DNA of 64,000 nucleotides from Nitrososphaerota archaeon. Its GTDB lineage: Archaea; Thermoproteota; Nitrososphaeria; Nitrososphaerales; Gagatemarchaeaceae. Position numbers and translations under genes: made by a program. The notes under the pieces are model-generated. The model was not told the origin of the DNA. It made no database searches and saw nothing but the letters and a program-made list of their open reading frames with translations. This document shows positions 29,898 through 39,106 of this stretch, one piece after another (positions within the stretch are counted from its first letter, which is position 1; each line of letters opens with the position of its first letter). Where the stretch lies: positions 2,923 to 66,922 of the forward strand of contig JAPCJO010000004.1 in NCBI GenBank assembly GCA_027886905.1. Direction: 5' to 3'.

Positions 29898-29920
29898 CCA
29901 GATAACTTGAGGTCATCTGG
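29898..29920 (+). repeat. Imperfect hairpin CCAGATAAC-TTGAG-GTCATCTGG between island genes
   Basis: 8 of 9 bp stem, 5-nt loop, 5 nt after the stop codon at 29892. Confidence 0.6.
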
Positions 29921-29932
29921 GAGGGCCTGGAC

Positions 29933-30829
29933 ATGAGCGCAGTTCCCCTTCGAGTCCACATCCGCCTCAACGACATCACAACCCAGCTGTTTTCAACAGG
30001 AACGGCTTATGTCACTCAAGCAAAGACCATCTATCTCTGGTCGGTCTTCTTCAAGGTCGACGGCGCTACCGTGCAGGTGAACAGTTCCTTGAAACTGCAA
30101 GGGACCGGCACCGTGGTCGGCACGCCGGGCAATCAAGGGGACCTTCCTGGAGGAGTCTCCGCCTCCTACTACGTAGCGGAGACGACGCCCATCCCTTCCG
30201 CGTTGGGCGACTACGCGACTACGCTCGTCCCCATTCCCGTCTCAAACTCAGGCTTTACCGTGGGTGGAATCATCGGGTACGTGCTCATCCTCATCTACCA
30301 GAACGACACGCCGGCAAATGCTGTAGCGGCGGCCCACCAAGCGCTCAACAGCGGGATCCAGCAAGGACTCGATAGCACAATTCCGACCCTCGGCGCGACC
30401 AACCAAACAATCACCCCGGCGGACATCTCGAGCGTCGAGAATCAGGTCATCGCGGCCGTCACGACCGCGATAAAGAACAACCTGAGCATATGGGAAAAGC
30501 TCGGCACGGTCTTGAACGACGAGTTCCAGGACTCGCTCATTGGTAATGCCCTCCAGTACTTCACCTACGGCCAGCTTACGGCGTCGCCCCCCCAACTCGT
30601 TGAGATACCCCTGAACACAGTAATCTCAGTCAATCCCTCCGGCGCCGGGTACGATGGTTCGCCTCTCTACGTGTTCACCTTCAATGGGACGGTGGTCGCT
30701 GACCAGTCCCCTTTCAGCTTGAGACAGGTCATGACTTTCCTCGGACACACCCCGCCGGCAGGGGTGCGGGCTGTGATGGGCTCCTCGTTCACGTCGTCTC
30801 TGCTTGCCTGGATCGACAAGGTCCTGTGA
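29933..30829 (+). CDS. Conserved hypothetical protein, no recognised domain
   Basis: 298 aa; GGGAGGG about 8 nt upstream of ATG; VHIRLNDITTQLFSTGTAYVTQAKTIYLWSVFFKVDGATVQVNSS...AVAAAHQALNSGIQQGLDSTIPTLG. Confidence 0.75.
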   Translation: MSAVPLRVHIRLNDITTQLFSTGTAYVTQAKTIYLWSVFFKVDGATVQVNSSLKLQGTGTVVGTPGNQGDLPGGVSASYYVAETTPIPSALGDYATTLVPIPVSNSGFTVGGIIGYVLILIYQNDTPANAVAAAHQALNSGIQQGLDSTIPTLGATNQTITPADISSVENQVIAAVTTAIKNNLSIWEKLGTVLNDEFQDSLIGNALQYFTYGQLTASPPQLVEIPLNTVISVNPSGAGYDGSPLYVFTFNGTVVADQSPFSLRQVMTFLGHTPPAGVRAVMGSSFTSSLLAWIDKVL

Positions 30830-30956
30830 AGATTTGCGGTCGGTACTTTCTCATTAGCTGCAGCGGGGCCCTGGAGAACACCTGTTCTCGCAGGTTGGTT
30901 GGAGCCCCAAGCCCAATGCTAAAATACGAACTCCTCTCGCCGAGCGAGGACGAAGA

Positions 30957-31808
30957 GTGAAGACAAGCGCGAAAGGGAAGTTCATCCGCTCGGGGAAGGT
31001 AAAGGACATCTATGATTTCGACTCCGGCCACCTCCTCTTCCACTTCACCGACAGGGTCTCAGCGTTCGACGTAGTGCTTCCGACCCCGATCCCCCGGAAG
31101 GGGGAGGCTCTCTGCAAGATGGGCGCGTACTGGTTCGAGACCCTCGGGGTCCCAAACCACATGGTCAGGCTGGAAGGCCCCGACACCATGGTGGTGGAGA
31201 AGCTCAAGATGATCATGGTCGAGTGCGTCGTGAGGGGGTACCTCTACGGGAGCCTCTTCGAGAGGCTGAGCAAGGGCGAGGTCTCGCTCCCCGTCCCAAA
31301 GGTCCTCGCGTCGAAGCTGCCTTCCCCCTACTTCGACCCAACGACCAAGTCCGAGGTGCACGACGAGCCGATCACCGAGGCGCAGATAGTCCAGCAGCGC
31401 CTCATGACTAGTCCCGAACTGAAGCGCGTCAAGGCCTCGACCATCGACGTCTACGAGAAGATGTCAACGAGGGCGCGAGGGGCGGGTTTCATCCTCGCGG
31501 ACCTGAAGCTGGAATTCGGGAAGGATGCAAAGGGGAAGATACTGATGGCCGACTCTATCGGGCCGGACGAGTTCAGGATGTGGCCGGCGGACTCCTACGC
31601 GCCAGGGAAGACCCAGGAGAGCTACGACAAGCAGCCGGTCAGGGACTGGCTCCAGTCCTCGGGTTACAAAGCCAAACTCGACGCCGCACGAAAGGCCGGC
31701 AAGCCCGTCCCCCCTCCGCCGGAGCTCCCGAGCGAGCTGGTCGCAGAGGTCAGCCGGAGGTACGTGCACGTCTACGAGAGCATCACGGGAAGAAAACTCT
31801 CTAAATAG
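30957..31808 (+). CDS. purC: SAICAR synthetase
   Basis: FIRSGKVKDIYDFDSGHLLFHFTDRVSAFDVVLPTPIPRKGEALCKMG; GTG start. Confidence 0.96.
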   Translation: MKTSAKGKFIRSGKVKDIYDFDSGHLLFHFTDRVSAFDVVLPTPIPRKGEALCKMGAYWFETLGVPNHMVRLEGPDTMVVEKLKMIMVECVVRGYLYGSLFERLSKGEVSLPVPKVLASKLPSPYFDPTTKSEVHDEPITEAQIVQQRLMTSPELKRVKASTIDVYEKMSTRARGAGFILADLKLEFGKDAKGKILMADSIGPDEFRMWPADSYAPGKTQESYDKQPVRDWLQSSGYKAKLDAARKAGKPVPPPPELPSELVAEVSRRYVHVYESITGRKLSK

Positions 31809-31832
31809 CTAGCCGGGACACGAGGGCAGGCC

Positions 31833-32906
31833 TTGCCCAAGGAGAAACCAAAGAAGCGCGCCGGCGCCTACGCCCGGGCGGGCGTCGACCTCGACAAGGT
31901 GCGCGCGATCCAGGGCTCTCTGGCGGGCATGCTCTCGCCCACGTTCGAGTCCAGGAAGGGCAGGTTCGGCGAGCCGGCCATAGGCATCGGGCATTACGCA
32001 GGCCTGATTGACATAGGCGGCAGTAGGCTGCTTGCGATGCACACGGACGGTGTGGGCACAAAGGTGCTGGTGGCGCAGGATATGCGCAAGTTCGACACGA
32101 TAGGCATAGACTGCGTGGCCATGACCGTGAACGACTTGATCTGTCTGGGAGCGGAGCCAGTGGCCCTTCTCGACTACATGGCGCTCGAGAAGGAGGACCA
32201 CGAGCTCGTGGCGCAGCTGTCGCGAGGGCTAGTGGTCGGAGCGACCGACGCACGGGTGGCGATCGTCGGGGGCGAGACGGCCATCTTGGGCGACCTCCTA
32301 AAGGGAATCGACGGCTACGGGTTCGACCTGGTCTCGATGGGAGTGGGTGTCGTCAAGAAGAGCGCGCTCGTAGACGGGAGCGAGATCCGCGAGGGCGACG
32401 CCATCATCGGCATAGCCAGCTCGGGCCTGCACTCCAACGGCTACACCCTCGCAAGGCGGATAGTGAGCGGGCGGAACATGGACGAAGAGGTCGAGGAGCT
32501 GGGCGAGACCATAGGCGATGCTCTACTGAAGCCTACCAGGATCTACGTTCGGCCAACGCTCCAGGCGCTCCGGAAGCGCGAGGTCCACGGCGTCGCGCAC
32601 ATCACGGGAGGCGCATTCTCAAAGCTCACACGGCTGGTGGGCGCTAGGAGGCTCGAGTTCGATCTGAGCCGCTTCGAAGGCGAGCCGTTGCCCCCGATCT
32701 TCGGATTCCTCCGGCGCGAGGGTCGCCTGAGCGACGCGGAGATGTACCGGACCTTCAACATGGGGGTGGGTCTGTGTCTCGTGATCCCGCGAAGCGAGGT
32801 CGAGGCCGTCCTCCGAGACTATAGGAAGTTGGGCTTCGATGGCAGGACGATAGGCACGGTCAAGAGGGGCGAGGGCGTGGTGGTCGGCACCACGCGCGTC
32901 TCGTGA
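31833..32906 (+). CDS. purM: AIR synthetase
   Basis: YARAGVDLDKVRAIQGSL, HTDGVGTKVLVAQ, DCVAMTVNDLICLGAEPVALLDYMA; TTG start. Confidence 0.96.
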   Translation: MPKEKPKKRAGAYARAGVDLDKVRAIQGSLAGMLSPTFESRKGRFGEPAIGIGHYAGLIDIGGSRLLAMHTDGVGTKVLVAQDMRKFDTIGIDCVAMTVNDLICLGAEPVALLDYMALEKEDHELVAQLSRGLVVGATDARVAIVGGETAILGDLLKGIDGYGFDLVSMGVGVVKKSALVDGSEIREGDAIIGIASSGLHSNGYTLARRIVSGRNMDEEVEELGETIGDALLKPTRIYVRPTLQALRKREVHGVAHITGGAFSKLTRLVGARRLEFDLSRFEGEPLPPIFGFLRREGRLSDAEMYRTFNMGVGLCLVIPRSEVEAVLRDYRKLGFDGRTIGTVKRGEGVVVGTTRVS

Positions 32907-32917
32907 CGCGCCAGGAC

Positions 32918-34369
32918 CTAGAACTCCACCTTTGTCTGGCGGGCCTTCTTGTGACCCTTAAGGATGGGCGCGACCACCTTCTTCAGGAACTCGTCGCAGC
33001 TCTCCTCGGCGCCTCCAGTGTGGGTGGACGGGTCGAGGAGTTGCCTCAGACGCCTCTCCGTGAGCTTCGAGGCGACGACAGGGTCCTGCGACAGGAGCTT
33101 CTCCAGCGGGTTCGGCTCCCCCCTCATCACGGACTCCCACGCCTCGAACGACTTCACCCTGATCAGCTCGTGGACCTTCTGCCTGTCCTCCCCCTTCTCC
33201 GCTAGCTCCATCATGACGGCCTCGGTGCCCGCGAAGGCGCCGAACCTCTCGAGGTTCCTGCTGATCATGGCCGGGTAGAGCCGCAGCCCGCGCATCAGCC
33301 TCTCGAGTATCGCCAGGCACTCGTCCACGGCGAGGAACGCCTCCGGCATGGCTATCCTCCTGGCGGCCGAGTCGTCCAGGGTCCTCTCGAGTACGGTGTT
33401 GGAGGCGTTCATGAACGCGACGAGCGGCATCACGGAGACCACCCTGGCCAGCGAGCACATCCTCTCCGCCATGACCGGGTTCCTCTTGAACGGCATGGCG
33501 CTCGAGCCAACCTGCGAATCCTCGATGGGCTCAGAGAGCTCCCCGAACGTGGGAGATTGCAGGACACGGACGTCCAGTCCGAACTTCGCGCAAGACGCTG
33601 CGATTGACGCGAGCGCGCTCAGGATGAGGTAGTCGAGCTTCCTGGGGTACGTCTGCGTGGCGACGTCGAAGTACCCGAGCCCGAGGTCTGACATCACCTC
33701 CTCCTCGAGTCGCTTGACCTTGGCGGTGCTCCCGAGGAGCTTCTTGTAGCTCGCCGAAGTCCCGACAGCTCCTTTCACCCCTTTCCCCTTCAGGAACTCC
33801 CTGCGAAGCGTCTCCACCAGTCTTATGTCGAGCACGATGTCCTGCGCGTAGTTCGCGAACCTGTAGCCCACCGTCGTGGGCTCCGCGGGCTGCAGGTGGG
33901 TCCAGCCCATGCACACGACCCCCTTGTGCCGCTTGACCTTGTCGGCGGCCGCATCGAGGCAGCTCACGAGCCTCCCCATCAAAAGGTCTAGCCCCTTCCC
34001 GAAGATCATCACATCGGCGTTGTCCTCGATGTCCATCGACGTCGCGCCCAGGTGAAGCTTCCCTCCCCCCTCCTTGGCCTGGTCCGCGAAGACCCGGAGC
34101 TCCGCCATCAGGTCGTGCCTGATCCTCTTCTCGACCTCGTGCGCCCTCGCAATGTCGACGTTCGCCTCTCCCGAACTACTCCTGATCGCCCCGAGCTCCT
34201 CGCTCGAGATGAGCCCGAGCCCGGCCTCCGCCTCGGCGAGGCTCAACCAGACCCTCCTCCAGGTCGCCCTCCTTCGGGTCTCCGAGAATAGTTTCCTCAT
34301 CTCCTCGCTGCCGTAGCGCCACGTGAAGGGGGAGAGGTACGAATCGTATCCGTAGGCGCCGTCTTTCAA
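32918..34369 (-). CDS. purB: Adenylosuccinate lyase
   Basis: GWTHLQPAEPTTVGYRFANYAQD, VGSSAMPFKRNPVMAERMCSLAR (signature loop). Confidence 0.95.
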   Translation of the reverse strand: MKDGAYGYDSYLSPFTWRYGSEEMRKLFSETRRRATWRRVWLSLAEAEAGLGLISSEELGAIRSSSGEANVDIARAHEVEKRIRHDLMAELRVFADQAKEGGGKLHLGATSMDIEDNADVMIFGKGLDLLMGRLVSCLDAAADKVKRHKGVVCMGWTHLQPAEPTTVGYRFANYAQDIVLDIRLVETLRREFLKGKGVKGAVGTSASYKKLLGSTAKVKRLEEEVMSDLGLGYFDVATQTYPRKLDYLILSALASIAASCAKFGLDVRVLQSPTFGELSEPIEDSQVGSSAMPFKRNPVMAERMCSLARVVSVMPLVAFMNASNTVLERTLDDSAARRIAMPEAFLAVDECLAILERLMRGLRLYPAMISRNLERFGAFAGTEAVMMELAEKGEDRQKVHELIRVKSFEAWESVMRGEPNPLEKLLSQDPVVASKLTERRLRQLLDPSTHTGGAEESCDEFLKKVVAPILKGHKKARQTKVEF

Positions 34370-34414
34370 GTGCTGACCTGCCGTCGGCGGCTTGGGGATT
34401 AAACCTTACCGAGC

Positions 34415-36031
34415 TTACCACTTGAACTCGACGAAGAGCTTCTTCGTCTCGCGGCTGGCCCAGCTGTACGACAGGCCTATGACGGCGGCCGCGAAGGCCA
34501 GAGAGACCAAGAACAGGGGCCGGACCTCGGACTGGACTCCCGGGAGCGAGCTCAGGGCCTCTCCCACGATGGCGGGCAGCGCCGTGACCACGACCACCGT
34601 CATCCCGACTATCACCATCAAGATGACGCCGTAGGGATCGACGAACCTCGGCCTCGGCCTCTCCTGAAAGTCCGGATACTTCGCGCCGAACGCGGTCCCG
34701 ATGAGCACCTCCTGGGCGGCTATCGCCAACGCGATCGCCAGGTTCTCGAGGGCCACGAGAGGCGGAGGCTTGCTGAGAACCGTGACCAGGACGAATATGC
34801 CGACCGTGGCGAGCATCGCGAGGAGCATCGAAGTGAACAACTTGGCGCGGAGCACCTGCTTCGCGGTCAGAGGGAAAGAATACAGGAGGGACGCCGACCT
34901 CTGCTCCTGCCCGAAGCTTATGGACGAGATTATCAGCCCGAAGAGCCCTCCCACGAACCAGGTCGGGAGCTGGTCGCCCACCGAGGTCTGGGACGCGCCG
35001 CCGGAGCCTAATCCCGAGGACGGGTTGAAGAATACCTCGAAGAGGAAGACTATGGCGAGGACGAACGGGATCGCGAAGTACTGAAGCAGCTCACGGCGCC
35101 GCGTCAGCCCCTTGAGGTCCTTCCGCACGAGCGCCACCTCGACCGGGCTCAGACCGAAGAGGGAGAAGAAGGGCGAGCCAGTCCCGGGGGCATACTCTCC
35201 GCCCATGACCGTCACCTGCGACGGGGTCGGCGACCAGTACCGCGCGCGGACCTTGACGGCGGCCCAGAGCATCGCTCCCGAAAACAGGATCGTCGCGACG
35301 GAATAGAGCGCGTTTTGGGCGGTGTCCCCGACTATGCTCGCCCTCACCGCGAGCGACGCCCACAGGACAGGGAGGAACGCGACTGCGTTCAGGGCGGACG
35401 TGAAGGTGCCCACGAGGTCGATGAGGAAGACGAAGTTGAAGATCACCTCGACGGCGAGAATCATCCCTATCGTCGCGGCCAGCCTGAGGACCAGCGCCCC
35501 CCGCCGGGCGCGACCCATGACCACGTTGCTCACTCTGTTGATCGCGGCACGAAGTATCTCGACTATCGCCCCTCCGTAGAACAGGGAGACGCAGCTCAGG
35601 AGGAACATCTCGACCCAAGTCCCGCCGTACCCGAGCCTGACCGCGGGCCCGAGCGTCACTCCCATTATCACGGAAGGCACCACCGAGTATGCGTACGCCA
35701 CGGACACTGTGGAGGCGGCCACGTACTCAGCCTGCGTGACCGGGAGCCAGTTTATCGAGTCGCTCGAGGCAAACTTCGAGGACGCGCCGAGCTCGAAGAG
35801 GACCCCCGCCACGAGCACGACGCTTGGCACGAGCGCGGGGACGAAGACGAGGCTCTCCTTGACCGCGGATATCAGCGGAGCGGCCTGTGTCGCCGGGAGC
35901 GCCAAGACGACGCCGATCAAAGCGAAGCCTATCAACGCGCACGCGGCGAAGCACACGCCGTCTATCACCGCGATGATGGCGGGGTTCCTGAAGAGGCTCT
36001 CACCGCCCCTCCCGCTCCGCCCCGACCGCAA
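34415..36031 (-). CDS. ABC-2 type transporter permease-like membrane protein
   Basis: 538 aa, multi-TM, adjacent to ABC ATPase; N-terminus probably extends upstream (AITRLGRVYSIALILTKSQ precedes TTG 36031 in frame). Confidence 0.8.
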   Translation of the reverse strand: MRSGRSGRGGESLFRNPAIIAVIDGVCFAACALIGFALIGVVLALPATQAAPLISAVKESLVFVPALVPSVVLVAGVLFELGASSKFASSDSINWLPVTQAEYVAASTVSVAYAYSVVPSVIMGVTLGPAVRLGYGGTWVEMFLLSCVSLFYGGAIVEILRAAINRVSNVVMGRARRGALVLRLAATIGMILAVEVIFNFVFLIDLVGTFTSALNAVAFLPVLWASLAVRASIVGDTAQNALYSVATILFSGAMLWAAVKVRARYWSPTPSQVTVMGGEYAPGTGSPFFSLFGLSPVEVALVRKDLKGLTRRRELLQYFAIPFVLAIVFLFEVFFNPSSGLGSGGASQTSVGDQLPTWFVGGLFGLIISSISFGQEQRSASLLYSFPLTAKQVLRAKLFTSMLLAMLATVGIFVLVTVLSKPPPLVALENLAIALAIAAQEVLIGTAFGAKYPDFQERPRPRFVDPYGVILMVIVGMTVVVVTALPAIVGEALSSLPGVQSEVRPLFLVSLAFAAAVIGLSYSWASRETKKLFVEFKW

Positions 36032-36101
36032 CTGCGACTTTGTGAGGATCAGCGCGATCGAGTAGACCCTGCCAAGCCTGGTGATGGCCCCTCCCCTTCC
36101 C

Positions 36102-36887
36102 CTATCGCGAGAGCGCCTTCACTACCTCGCCTATGTCGTCGGTCCCGGTCATCTTCAGGAAGACCTCCTCCAGGCTCGAGCCCGGGAGGCCGGCGGTCTG
36201 CCTTAGCTCGGCCACCGTCCCCTCCGCCATTATGGTGCCCTGGTACATTATCGCAACCCTGTCGCAGAGGGCCTGAGCGATTTCGAGGACGTGGGTGCTG
36301 AAGAGGATCGAGACGCCCTCGCTGGCGAGCTCTCGCAGCAGGTCCTTGACCAGCCGAGCCGAGCGAGGGTCCAGCCCGTTGAGGGCCTCGTCCAAGACCA
36401 GAATCTCGGGCTTGTGGACGAGCGCCGATATCAGCGCGATCTTCTGCTTCATCCCTTGCGAGTACCCGCTTATCATCTCGTTCTCGTGCCCGGCGAGCTG
36501 CATCCCTTCCAGGAAGTGGGAGACTCTCTCCTTTCTCTCCGCCGGAGCGACCCCGTACATCTCTGCCACGAAGTCGATGTATTCGATCCCCGTCAGGAAC
36601 TCGTAGAGCTGAGGTGTCTCGGGGACGTACCCCAGCCTCTTCTTCAGCTCGACCGGGGCTGCCGTCTCGTTCTGCCCATACACGAAGACCTCTCCAGCGT
36701 CCGGCTTCAGGATTCCAAGGACCATCTTCATGGTCGTGGACTTGCCGCTGCCGTTCGGGCCTAGCAGCCCGAGGATCTCTCCTCTCTTCAACGTGAGGTT
36801 GATGCCCTTCACCGCCTTTATGTCGCCGTACGACTTGTAGAGCGATACAAGCCTCAGAGCAGCCTGCTGGTCGGGGATGGCTTCCAA
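36102..36887 (-). CDS. ABC transporter ATP-binding protein (ABC-2 exporter type)
   Basis: LGLLGPNGSGKSTTMKMVLGILKPDAGEVFVYG, YSQGMKQKIALISALVHKPEILVLDEALNGLDP. Confidence 0.95.
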   Translation of the reverse strand: MEAIPDQQAALRLVSLYKSYGDIKAVKGINLTLKRGEILGLLGPNGSGKSTTMKMVLGILKPDAGEVFVYGQNETAAPVELKKRLGYVPETPQLYEFLTGIEYIDFVAEMYGVAPAERKERVSHFLEGMQLAGHENEMISGYSQGMKQKIALISALVHKPEILVLDEALNGLDPRSARLVKDLLRELASEGVSILFSTHVLEIAQALCDRVAIMYQGTIMAEGTVAELRQTAGLPGSSLEEVFLKMTGTDDIGEVVKALSR

Positions 36888-37023
36888 GTCCTATCACGAG
36901 ATCCTGGTAGAGCTGCGAGGCGCGGGCATGTCTGCGACCTTCGCGCAAAAGCCCTGCGAGATATAGGTTGTGACGAATTCGAACCCTTAATATGTCAATC
37001 AAGGGCGGAAAGGACGAGCCCCG

Positions 37024-39042
37024 ATGCCAGGAGAGGCGGAGATTCTCGGCGAGTCACTACCGTTCGAGGAGCGGATCGAGCTTCCGAACTGGGCCTACCG
37101 CAGGGTGGACATCGAGGACTATCGCGCCTCTCACGCCTCTTCCGTCAGGGACGCGGCAGGCCAGTGGGAGCGCTTGGCGAAGGAGCTCTTCTGGCAGAGG
37201 CCTTGGGACAAGGTGGTGAGCGAGGGAGACCACCCGCACGTCTCGAAGTGGTTCGAGGGAGGCGCCCTCAACCTATCTCAGCTGGCGCTCGACAGGCACG
37301 TCGACGGCGACAGAAGGAACAAGCTCGCGCTCATATGGGAGGGGGAAGCGATCGGGAAGGACGGAGCCCCGTCCGAAGTCAGGAAGTTCACCTACTACGA
37401 CCTCTGGAGGGAGGTCAACAGGTTCGCCTTCCTCCTGAAGAACAACTTCGGGATGAAGAAAGGCGACAAGATGGCCGTGTATCTTCCGATGGTCCCAGAG
37501 GCCTTCGTCGTGCTCCTGGCCGCGGCGAGGCTCGGCGTGACCTTCACGGTGGTCTTCAGCGGCTTCAGCGCCGAAGCGCTCTCCTCGAGGATAAACGACC
37601 TCGGCGCGAAGCTTCTCGTTACAGCGGACGGCCTGAACAGGCGAGGGAAGCAGGTGAGCCTCAAGGACATAGCCGACAAGGCGCTCGAGCAGACGAGGAC
37701 TGTGAGCCAGGTGATAGTCGTGAGGAGGATAGACTCCAAGGACACCAGCATGAAGGCGGGGAGGGACTACTGGTTCGACGACCTGATGCGCGGCGTGCCC
37801 GCATCCGCGCGCGTCGAGCCAGAGCCGATTGAGAGCGAGCACCCTCTCTATGTCCTCTACACCTCCGGGACCACCGGGAAGCCCAAGGGCATGATCCACG
37901 ACAGCGGGGGGTATGCGGTCCTCCTGCACGCCACGATGAAGTGGGTCTTCGACATAAAGGACAGCGACGTCTACTGGTGCCCCGCGGACATCGGATGGGT
38001 GACCGGGCACAGCTACGTCGTGTTCGGCCCCCTGATCGAGGGCGCTACGGCCGTGATCTACGAGGGGACGCTGGACTTTCCGCAACCCGACAGGTGGTGG
38101 CAGGTCATAGAGAGGTACGGGGTCTCGGTCTTCTACACCACCCCCACGGCCACGAGGATGCAGATGAGGTTCGGAGAGGACTTCGTGCGCAAGCACGACA
38201 GGAGCTCCCTGAGAATCATACACAGCGTCGGCGAGCCGATCAACCCCTCGGCTTGGAGGTGGCTCTTCGAGGTCGTGGGCGAGAAGAGGTGCCCGGTGGG
38301 CTCGACCTGGTGGATGACGGAAACCGGAGGGATAATGGTCAGCCACCTACCCGGACTGATGCTATTGCCGATGAAGCCCGGTACCAACGGACTCCCGATC
38401 CCCGGAATAGACGCCGACGTCGTCGACGATAAGGGCGAGCCGGTGAAGCACGGCGAGAAGGGGCTCCTCGTAATCAAGAACAAGTGGCCGGGCATGCCTG
38501 GCGCCCCGACCGGGATGTGGGGGGACCCTGAGAGGTACGCGAAGCAGTACTTCGAGAGGTTCGCGTCCAGAGGATACTTCTACTGCGGGGACTACGCGGT
38601 GAAGGACAACGACGGCTACATCTGGGTGGCAGGGAGGGCGGACGAGGTGCTCAAGGTCGCCGGCCACAGGATAGGGACGTTCGAGCTGGAATCCTCGATT
38701 GTCTCGCACAAGGCGGCCTCCGAGGCCGCGGTCGTGGCCATCCCCGACCCCATCAAGGGCGAGGTCCCAATCGCGTTCGTCGTCCTCAGGCAGGGCTTCG
38801 CCCCCAGCGAGGAGCTGAGGAAGGAGATCCGCCTTTGGGTCAGGAGCAACTTCAGCCCCATAGCCGAGCCGTCCCAGGTCTATTTCGTGAACAAGCTCCC
38901 CAAGACGAGGAGCGGGAAGATAATGCGGCGGCTGGTGAAGGCGGTGGCCGAGGGCAAGCCGCTGGGGGACATCGCCACCCTCGAGGACGAGGCGTCGGTC
39001 GACGAGGTCAAGCAAGCCTACGAAAGCCTTACCGTCAGTTGA
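37024..39042 (+). CDS. acs: Acetyl-CoA synthetase (AMP-forming)
   Basis: 672 aa; YTSGTTGKPKGMIHDSGGYAV, WWMTETGGIM, AGHRIGTFELES, PKTRSGKIMRRL. Confidence 0.95.
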   Translation: MPGEAEILGESLPFEERIELPNWAYRRVDIEDYRASHASSVRDAAGQWERLAKELFWQRPWDKVVSEGDHPHVSKWFEGGALNLSQLALDRHVDGDRRNKLALIWEGEAIGKDGAPSEVRKFTYYDLWREVNRFAFLLKNNFGMKKGDKMAVYLPMVPEAFVVLLAAARLGVTFTVVFSGFSAEALSSRINDLGAKLLVTADGLNRRGKQVSLKDIADKALEQTRTVSQVIVVRRIDSKDTSMKAGRDYWFDDLMRGVPASARVEPEPIESEHPLYVLYTSGTTGKPKGMIHDSGGYAVLLHATMKWVFDIKDSDVYWCPADIGWVTGHSYVVFGPLIEGATAVIYEGTLDFPQPDRWWQVIERYGVSVFYTTPTATRMQMRFGEDFVRKHDRSSLRIIHSVGEPINPSAWRWLFEVVGEKRCPVGSTWWMTETGGIMVSHLPGLMLLPMKPGTNGLPIPGIDADVVDDKGEPVKHGEKGLLVIKNKWPGMPGAPTGMWGDPERYAKQYFERFASRGYFYCGDYAVKDNDGYIWVAGRADEVLKVAGHRIGTFELESSIVSHKAASEAAVVAIPDPIKGEVPIAFVVLRQGFAPSEELRKEIRLWVRSNFSPIAEPSQVYFVNKLPKTRSGKIMRRLVKAVAEGKPLGDIATLEDEASVDEVKQAYESLTVS

Positions 39043-39106
39043 CGATTCCCCGGCCAGCCTTAAATAATCTCCGCGGGCGGGACGGGAGAACAGCGGGAGT
39101 GTTGTC

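Noticed and set aside
36970-36990. tRNA T-arm-like GGGTTCGAATTC on the minus strand (tRNA remnant or att site?)
   Set aside because: No 5-bp T stem, no anticodon or D arm in the expected direction; lies in the acs promoter region.
37273-38346. 357-aa minus-strand ORF
   Set aside because: Antisense shadow of acs.
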